Positions 58,857 to 64,000 of a DNA stretch of 64,000 nt are shown here, piece by piece. Below the pieces are notes generated by a model. It searched no databases. It was not told the origin of the DNA and saw only the letters and a list, made by a program, of their open reading frames with translations. The DNA comes from an uncultured Sphingopyxis sp. Its GTDB lineage: Bacteria; Pseudomonadota; Alphaproteobacteria; Sphingomonadales; Sphingomonadaceae. Position 1 is the stretch's first letter. Each line of letters begins with the position of its first letter. Made by a program: the position numbers and the translations under genes. The stretch is from positions 2,914,001 through 2,978,000 of the forward strand of contig NZ_LT598653.1 in NCBI RefSeq assembly GCF_900078365.1, read 5' to 3'.

Positions 58857-58900
58857 GACACTTGTGCCATATCAGCGTGACGATGTCAAGTTATTTTAAC
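58857..58900 (-). promoter_or_regulatory. Possible GTA cluster promoter and operator
   Basis: TTGACA on the minus strand (58884-58889) is a perfect -35 box; CACAAG (58861-58866) stands 17 bases on. The -10 position lies in an imperfect dyad GGCAC-aa-GTGTC (58858-58869), and a palindrome GTTATTTTAAC (58890-58900) abuts the -35 box. Only one TTAA half of a CtrA site is present. Confidence 0.45.
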
Positions 58901-58904
58901 CTAT

Positions 58905-59162
58905 ATGGTTTTATCCGAGATGGAAAGCAACGATCTGATGCCGACTTTATGGCGGCTTTTGCGGAACCTAATCGACGGGCCGGCGTTTCAAGGCGGGGTC
59001 TCGCTCATTCAGGTCGGAGTAACTGCAATCGAACCGAGAATCCTCATCGCTTACGCCATCATCCTCTTCATGGTGGGCGCGGCAGTCTATTTCATCGCCC
59101 GGTTCAAGCGCGAGCGGGCGCGGCGGCGCGACATCATGCGCGGAAAATATCGCGAAAATTGA
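58905..59162 (+). CDS. Small single-pass membrane protein, unknown
   Basis: 85 residues. A polar N-terminal part (ESNDLMPTLWRLLRNLIDG), one helix at about 47-66 (ILIAYAIILFMVGAAVYFIARF) and a basic end (KRERARRRDIMRGKYREN). Start 58905 or 58920; neither has a good ribosome site. Divergent from the GTA cluster across the candidate promoter. Not recognised; not part of known GTA loci. Confidence 0.55.
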   Translation: MVLSEMESNDLMPTLWRLLRNLIDGPAFQGGVSLIQVGVTAIEPRILIAYAIILFMVGAAVYFIARFKRERARRRDIMRGKYREN

Positions 59163-59218
59163 CAGGCGCCGGGAGCGCGAGGCCGGCCGCAACAGCGGCG
59201 CGGTCGCGTTCGCCGCGA

Positions 59219-61392
59219 TCAGAACCCGTAGCGCAACGTCACGCGCGCGTTGCGCGGTTCGCCATAGATGAAGCCGCCGAACCAGCTGTTGGTGTTGTAA
59301 TAGCTCTTGTCGAAGACATTGTTGACATTGACCTGCACCGACAGCGCCTCGGTCAGGTCATAAGCGCCCATCAGGTTCACCAAGGCATAGGCCTTTTGCC
59401 CAACCGGTTCATCCTGTTCGGTCACGGGATTGGGCGCCGTCTGCGGCGGGCGGCTTTCCCAGCGTAGCGAGCCGCCGAGGCTGAAGCCGTTCAGCGCGCC
59501 GCCGAATCATATTTGGTCGCCATGCGAAACACGCGCCGCGGCTGGTGCGCCTGCACGTCGGCGCCGAACGGATCCTTTGCCTTGAAATGGCTCCACCCGA
59601 CGCTGATGTCCCAGCCGCGAAGCGGCTCGCCCTGCATTTCGAGTTCATAGCCTTTCGACACCACTTGCGCGGTGCGCGAAGCTACGTCGGGCGTGCCGGG
59701 AATCAAATAGGGATCGCCCGTTTCGGGATCGAGGTCGGGAACGGCGAAATTGCTCTGCTCGACACGGAAAACCGCCGCCGACGCGCGCAGCCGGCCGTCC
59801 ATCAGGTCGGCCTTCAGCCCCGCTTCGTAATTGTCGCCCTCGAGCGGATCGAGATAGCGGCCGGTGCGGTCGCGCGCGGTCTGCGGGTTGAAGATGCTCG
59901 TGTAGCTCGCATAGGCCGAGAGGAAGTCGGTGAAGTCGAGGATCAGCCCCGCATAGGGCGTAAACACCCCCTTGTGCTCGATCCGATAGGCTTCAGGCGT
60001 GAACGCCGCCTCCTCCTCGTCGCGCGTCCACGAACTCAGCCGCCCGCCCGCGATCAGCTTCAGCCGGTCGAGGATCTGGAAGCGCGTCACGCCATAGATC
60101 GCGGTCTGCTCGGTCGTGCCGAAACTGCTCATGCGATAGCGTTCGCCCCAGACGGGCTCGGGATAGCTGCCGTCCCAGGCGTGAAAGTCGCCGACCGGCG
60201 CGACGCTCGCGGGGTCGGGATCGCGATTGGTCCAGCCGCCCTTCTGGTGGCTGTACATCGCGCCGAACACCAGCTCGTGCCGGCGGCCGAAGAGCTGATA
60301 GTCGCCCTTGACCTGCAGGTTGGCGCTCCACTGCTTGGGCTTGGAAAGATACCAATAGGGCCAAATTTCCATGCCCGTCCCGGTCGCGCGGTCGGGGTTG
60401 CCCCACAGCCAGATCAGCTTCGAATCCTCGACCTGCTCGAAATAGGAGAGGTCGCCGCGCAATTGCCAGCTGCCGCCCAGATCCTGCTCGATCGACACGA
60501 ACGCTGCCTTTTCGGTGGTGTCCCATTCGTTCCAGTCGGCGCCGGTGGTCTTCGACCGCGCCCAGTCGGGGCGCGAGCCGTCGGCATACCAATAGGGCAG
60601 CTGCGCCCACATCACCCCGTCGCGCTCGTCGCGCTGATAGCTCGCCCCCGCATTGATCCGCGTGCCGGGGCCCAGATCGGCGGCGATCGTGCCATAAAGG
60701 GTGAAGCCGTTGCTGCTTTCGATGTCGACGAAGGCATCCTGCGAATAGACCTCGGCGACGAGGCGCGCGCGCACCGATCCGTCGGCGGTCAGCGGCGCGC
60801 CGATGTCGATCGTCCCCGAAAAATGGTTCCACGAACCCGCTTCGAAATCCACTTCGCCGCCCGGCTCGCGCGCGTCGGCGCGCTTGCGGACCATGTTGAT
60901 CGACGCCGACGGCTCGCCCGCCCCCTGCAGCAGGCCGGTCGCGCCGCGAATGACCTCGACCCGGTCATAGATCGCCGTGCTCGTTTCCTCGAGCCCGACA
61001 TTGCCCGTCGCAAAGGGCAGGCCGTCGAGCTGAAAGGCGGTGATGTCGAAGCCGCGCGCCGACAGCAGGTTGCGCCCGCGATCGACCCGCTTCACCGAAA
61101 GCCCCGTCGTATATTCGAGCACGTCGGCGACCGTCGACGCCCCTTGGTCGTCGATCTGCTCGCGCGTGATGATCGTGATCGACTGCGGCGTCTCGCGCGG
61201 CGTCAGGTCGAGCCCCGTCGCGGCCGTATTGCGGTCGATGCCGCTGCCATAGACGACGATCGTGTCGTCGTTGCGGCTGGTCGCCTCGCCCTCTTCCTGC
61301 TCCGGTCCGGCTTCCTGCGCAAGCGCCGGAACCGAAAGGGCGCTGGCGGCGAGGAGCGCGAATTTGAAGACTGGACGAAACGAACGAAACAT
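59219..61392 (-). pseudogene. TonB-dependent siderophore receptor, frameshifted near the C-terminus
   Basis: Outer-membrane receptor of about 720 residues when both frames are joined. Signal peptide (ALLAASALSVPALAQ), TonB box-like DTIVVYGSG, plug domain (RETPQSITIITREQIDDQGASTVADVLEYTTG) and barrel of the FhuE/FpvA type. The frame ends at KYDSAAR, stop, at 59491. The barrel goes on in the other frame as LNGFSLGGSLRWESRPPQ to the terminal Phe of NARVTLRYGF. One base is missing within the GGCGGCGCG stretch at about 59494-59507. Real mutation or sequencing error. Confidence 0.88.
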
Positions 61393-61437
61393 GAGGCCCC
61401 CCCGCTGTTCTGCAATGACGAGGGCGCCCCTAGACTA

Positions 61438-61456
61438 ATTGCGACTGCGACGCAAT
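61438..61456 (-). promoter_or_regulatory. Dyad upstream of the TonB receptor (Fur-box-like)
   Basis: ATTGCG-actgcga-CGCAAT, a 19-base dyad 45 bases before the receptor start, in a locally AT-rich stretch. Length and position suit a Fur-type iron operator; the bases do not match the enterobacterial box. Confidence 0.4.
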
Positions 61457-61470
61457 AGAGACAAGACTCT

Positions 61471-62229
61471 TTGGAAATGCGGGCGACACGGAGCGGCGGT
61501 TTTCGGCAAATTCCCGTTCATGAACAGGCCGCGCCGCGCAACGCCACGCGGCCGGAGACCGCCGAGCGGATCGAAGCGCCCCTGCCCGCAGCCGCAGCGC
61601 GCAAGGGGCCGACCGCTTGCACCGGGATGAGCGTTCCAATGGATAAGCTCGACGATCTGGTCGCAAATCATCTGGAGGACAGGCTTCTCCAACCCGACCG
61701 GCTGGAAGTCATTTTGTCGGCGGTGCGGGACCGGCGGCAGGAACAGACAACGCGCAAGCGCGCTCATGTTGCCGATCCCAACAAGCGAGCCACCGAGACC
61801 GACCTGCGACTAAAGCTGCTCTTCGACGCTATCGAGAATGGGATTGCCGACGTCAGCGATCCTGTCCTCAAGGACCGCATCGCAACGCTCAAGGCAACGC
61901 GCGATCAGGCGAAGGCCGATGCGGAACGCGTGACGGCCTCACTCGGCGCGGCGGGTCAAGAGTCGGTCGCACCTGACATGCTCACGAAGTTCGCCGCCAC
62001 CGCGCGCCAGAGGATACGAATCGAGGGTGGCGGCTATCACCGCGAGCATCTCCGCGCACTTGCGCAGCGCGTGGAGGTCTATGTCGGGGAGGTCCGGATT
62101 CTCGGCTCGAAAAGCAATCTGCTGCAAGCCTTGATCGCGGGGGCCACCGAAACAAAGCCGGGCGCAGTGCCCAGCTTTGTTCCGAAGTGGTGCACCCGAC
62201 TGGATTCGAACCAGTGGCCCCCAGATTAG
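61471..62229 (+). pseudogene. Serine recombinase remnant (C-terminal part) ending in tRNA-Arg
   Basis: The segment ACTGMSVPMDKLDDLVANHLEDRLLQPDRLEVILSAVRDRRQ and the helical part to LRALAQRVEVYVGEVRILGS match the C-terminal zinc-ribbon and coiled-coil region of large serine recombinases. The N-terminal catalytic domain with its Ser is gone; the first 45 codons are unrelated. The last codons (CTRLDSNQWPPD) are the antisense of the tRNA-Arg 3' half. This reads as the scar of an integrated element that used the tRNA as attachment site. Confidence 0.75.
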
Positions 62230-62264
62230 GAATCTGATGCTCTATCCTGCTGAGCTACGGGTGC
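62188..62264 (-). tRNA. tRNA-Arg (anticodon CCT)
   Basis: 77 bases with the CCA end encoded. Acceptor GCACCCG/CGGGTGC, D-arm GCTC...GAGC, anticodon arm with loop TTCCTAA, T-arm CTGGTTCGAATCCAG. Anticodon CCT reads AGG codons. The 3' half overlaps the recombinase remnant on the other strand. Confidence 0.96.
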
Positions 62265-62313
62265 GCCGCCGCTCGTGTAGCGGTGGAGCGCGCGGAGCGT
62301 CAATCGGATTGGA

Positions 62314-62775
62314 TCAATTGGCCGCTTCGGGCGGCACGATCGGCACCAGCAGGGGCATCGCCGCGATCCCGTCGTCGCGGAGCGCCTCGGCCTCTTCGGG
62401 TGAGGCCTGGCCGTGGATCAGATCCTCGGCCGCGCGTCCCTCGTGCATCGCGCGGGCGGCATCGGCGAAATCGCGGCCGACCCAGCGCGACCGCGGCAGC
62501 ATTTCGGCCTGTTTTGCCGCGATGCCGGCGAGCAGCTTGCGGACCAGTTCGGGGCCGGATTCGGGTTCGGTCGCGACCGAAACGGGCGCAGCCGCCGCCT
62601 GATTGGACTTCGCGCCGACGCGCGGCGCCATCACCGCCTTCTTCACCGCGCTGTCGCCGCAAACCGGGCAGCCGATCAGGCCGCGCGCCTGCTGGTCGGC
62701 GAAGCTGTCGCTGCTCGCGAACCAGGCCTCGAACCGGTGGTCGCCGGCGGTGCAGCAAAGGTCGAACACGATCAT
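62314..62775 (-). CDS. DUF1178 zinc-ribbon protein
   Basis: 153 residues. MIVFDLCCTAGDHRFEAWFASSDSFADQQARGLIGCPVCGD holds the two Cys pairs of a small zinc ribbon (first pair as CC in place of the usual CxxxH pattern), and RWVGRDFADAARAMHEGRAAEDLIHGQAS is the conserved C-terminal half. Function unknown in this widespread alphaproteobacterial family. It follows grxC by four bases, so the two are co-transcribed; grxC, comF and DUF1178 often lie together. Confidence 0.9.
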   Translation of the reverse strand: MIVFDLCCTAGDHRFEAWFASSDSFADQQARGLIGCPVCGDSAVKKAVMAPRVGAKSNQAAAAPVSVATEPESGPELVRKLLAGIAAKQAEMLPRSRWVGRDFADAARAMHEGRAAEDLIHGQASPEEAEALRDDGIAAMPLLVPIVPPEAAN

Positions 62776-62779
62776 GGGG

Positions 62780-63040
62780 TCAGGCCGCTCCGATCAGCGC
62801 GTCGAGTTCGCCCTTCGCATCGAGCGCGGCGAGGTCGTCGCTGCCGCCGACATGCCTGCCGTCGATAAAGACTTGCGGCACGGTGCGGCGCCCGTTCGCG
62901 CGTGCGACCATCGCGTCGAACCCCGCGCGATCCATCGTCACGTCGATTTCGCGGAAATCGGCGCCCTTGCGGTCGAGCAGCATCTTCGCGCGCGTGCAAT
63001 AGGGGCAGAAGGCCTTGGTATAGACTTCGATCTGGGCCAT
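62780..63040 (-). CDS. grxC: Glutaredoxin 3
   Basis: 86-residue dithiol glutaredoxin with active site CPYC (residues 12-15), cis-Pro in TVPQVFIDG and the GSH-binding GGSDDLAAL. Reduces disulfides and supplies electrons to ribonucleotide reductase, using glutathione. Start at 63040, four bases past the comF stop. Confidence 0.96.
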   Translation of the reverse strand: MAQIEVYTKAFCPYCTRAKMLLDRKGADFREIDVTMDRAGFDAMVARANGRRTVPQVFIDGRHVGGSDDLAALDAKGELDALIGAA

Positions 63041-63044
63041 GCGG

Positions 63045-63905
63045 CTATCCTGTCATCCTTTCGCCCTGCATATCGGAATCCAACGAAGCAAAGTCAAATA
63101 TGTTGCCCTTCGCGGCATCCGGCACGACGCGCGCCCAGGTCAACGCCGACACCCGCGCCGCCCCGCTCCGCCGCAGCGCCCGCGCCGCGGCGCGGAGCGT
63201 CGCCCCGCTCGCATGAACATCGTCGATCAGCACCAGATGCCTTCCCGCCGCGCGCGCCCTGGCATCGCTCGCCAGCGCGAAGGCGCCGGCGACGATCCGC
63301 TCGCGCTCCTTGCGCCCCTTGCCGCGCAGCGATGCTGTCGATTTGACACGGCGTAGCAGATGATGATCGCGCCGCACGCCCGTCAGCCGCGCAAGCTCGT
63401 TGGCGAGCAGCGCGGCCTGGTTGAACCCGCGCGACCAGAGCCGCCAGCGGTGGAGCGGCACCGGAACGAGCAGGATCGCATCGATGTCACCCAGCAGGGC
63501 GAGCCGGCGCGCCATCAACCGCGCCATCAGCCGCGCGTGGCCGGTCCGCCGCCCATATTTGAGCCGCAGCGCGACCGTGCGCGCGACCGGGCCATAGGCG
63601 AGCGCCGCGGGGGCGCCCTCGAACGGCGGCGGCTGGGCCAGGCATGCCCCGCAAGCGATCTCCCCGCCGGGCACGACCTCCGGGAGCGGGATCGAGCAAT
63701 GCGCGCACGCCGGCTCGCCGAGGAAATCGAGCGACGACCAGCAGGCAAGGCAGAATTGGCTGTCATCGCCGACGATCGCGCCGCAGCCCGGACAACGCGG
63801 GGGCAGCGCATAATCCACGATCGCGCGCGACGCGACGCGCAGACCGGCGAGCCATGCCCCCGCTGGCGCGCCTGCTTTTTCGGCATCCCCCGTCGCCCCT
63901 GCCAT
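63045..63905 (-). CDS. comF: ComF family phosphoribosyltransferase-like protein
   Basis: 286 residues. N-terminal double zinc ribbon (CPGCGAIVGDDSQFCLACW, then CAHC and CGAC), then a type I phosphoribosyltransferase domain with VPVPLHRWRLWSRGFNQAALLA and the PRPP loop LVLIDDVHASGATL. In natural transformers ComF helps DNA uptake; elsewhere the role is unclear. Start is uncertain: ATGs at 63905, 63923 and 63989 are in frame, and 63905 is used because the sequence before it lacks family features. Confidence 0.88.
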   Translation of the reverse strand: MAGATGDAEKAGAPAGAWLAGLRVASRAIVDYALPPRCPGCGAIVGDDSQFCLACWSSLDFLGEPACAHCSIPLPEVVPGGEIACGACLAQPPPFEGAPAALAYGPVARTVALRLKYGRRTGHARLMARLMARRLALLGDIDAILLVPVPLHRWRLWSRGFNQAALLANELARLTGVRRDHHLLRRVKSTASLRGKGRKERERIVAGAFALASDARARAAGRHLVLIDDVHASGATLRAAARALRRSGAARVSALTWARVVPDAAKGNIFDFASLDSDMQGERMTG

Positions 63906-63947
63906 CAGCGGGTTGTGCCGCATCGCCGGGGGCGGCACAAGCGGCGC

Positions 63948-64000
63948 ATGTCGCAAGCCCCCCGCCCGCTTTTCTCGTCCGCACGCCACCGCGCCCAGCG
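63948..64000 (+). CDS. Start of a gene leaving the window (methyltransferase-like?)
   Basis: ATG at 63948 opens a frame MSQAPRPLFSSARHRAQ that runs to the window end. The N-terminal pattern (PLF...RHRA) resembles the NDUFAF5/BioC-like SAM methyltransferases often found divergent from comF in alphaproteobacteria. Too little sequence for certainty. Confidence 0.4.
   Translation, partial: MSQAPRPLFSSARHRAQ

Noticed and set aside
62160..62229. Genuine protein end CTRLDSNQWPPD
   Set aside because: These codons are the antisense of tRNA-Arg, a known false protein end.

Overview
The window is high-GC bacterial DNA with very tight gene packing: many ATGA, GTGA and TTGA stop/start overlaps and TTG or GTG starts. 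The gene content points to an alphaproteobacterium of the order Sphingomonadales, perhaps Sphingopyxis-like. The evidence is the exosortase-A-type glycosyltransferase and ligase pair, an intracellular PHA depolymerase, DUF2793 and DUF2163 phage genes, and extragenic palindromes of the type gtcattcccgcgaaagcggg. The genus call is an inference; the order call is fairly safe. There is no rRNA and no CRISPR array. One tRNA gene, tRNA-Arg(CCT), lies at 62.2 kb.

Layout. 0-7.1 kb: a surface-polymer or phospholipid cluster (flippase, HAD phosphatase, glycerophosphotransferase-like protein, CDP-alcohol phosphatidyltransferase with an odd N-terminal domain, HIT protein, two NTP-transferases, alpha/beta hydrolase). 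7.3-11.2 kb: diacylglycerol-kinase-like protein, metallophosphoesterase, an AttH/CrtC-like protein and an APH-like kinase. 11.4-16.1 kb: rplM-rpsI, heme A synthase, M48 protease, msrA. 16.2-18.5 kb: a complete yfiR-yfiN-yfiB cyclic-di-GMP module. 18.5-22 kb: galU, aqpZ, a soluble chemoreceptor-like protein and a small lipoprotein. 22.1-23.6 kb: an S24 repressor divergent from two small genes across clear operator palindromes. 23.7-27.5 kb: exosortase-A-associated polysaccharide genes. 27.5-41.5 kb: housekeeping and metabolic genes (topoisomerase IB, MscS, MaoC, thiolase, soxR, enolase-family epimerase, phaZ, ABC exporter, exbD, ompA).

41.6-58.8 kb, minus strand, holds a gene-transfer-agent-like (domesticated prophage) structural cluster. 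It runs small terminase, large terminase, portal, small membrane protein, prohead protease, capsid, an inserted self-cleaving fibre cassette, head-tail connector, tail terminator, major tail protein, tail chaperones, tape measure, a DUF2460 protein fused to a long N-terminal region, DUF2163, NlpC/P60 peptidase, gp15-like host-specificity protein and DUF2793. It has no integrase, replication, regulator or lysis genes. It differs from the classic Rhodobacter GTA layout in several ways: the fibre cassette sits inside the head module, the TIM-barrel-like part appears joined to gp12 instead of gp15, a host-like gene lies on the opposite strand, and at least six extragenic repeats lie between genes, some of them read through as protein termini. 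The gp15-like gene carries a one-base frameshift.

58.9-64 kb: a frameshifted TonB-dependent receptor, a serine-recombinase remnant running into the 3' end of tRNA-Arg (an old integration scar), DUF1178, grxC, comF and the first codons of a gene leaving the window.
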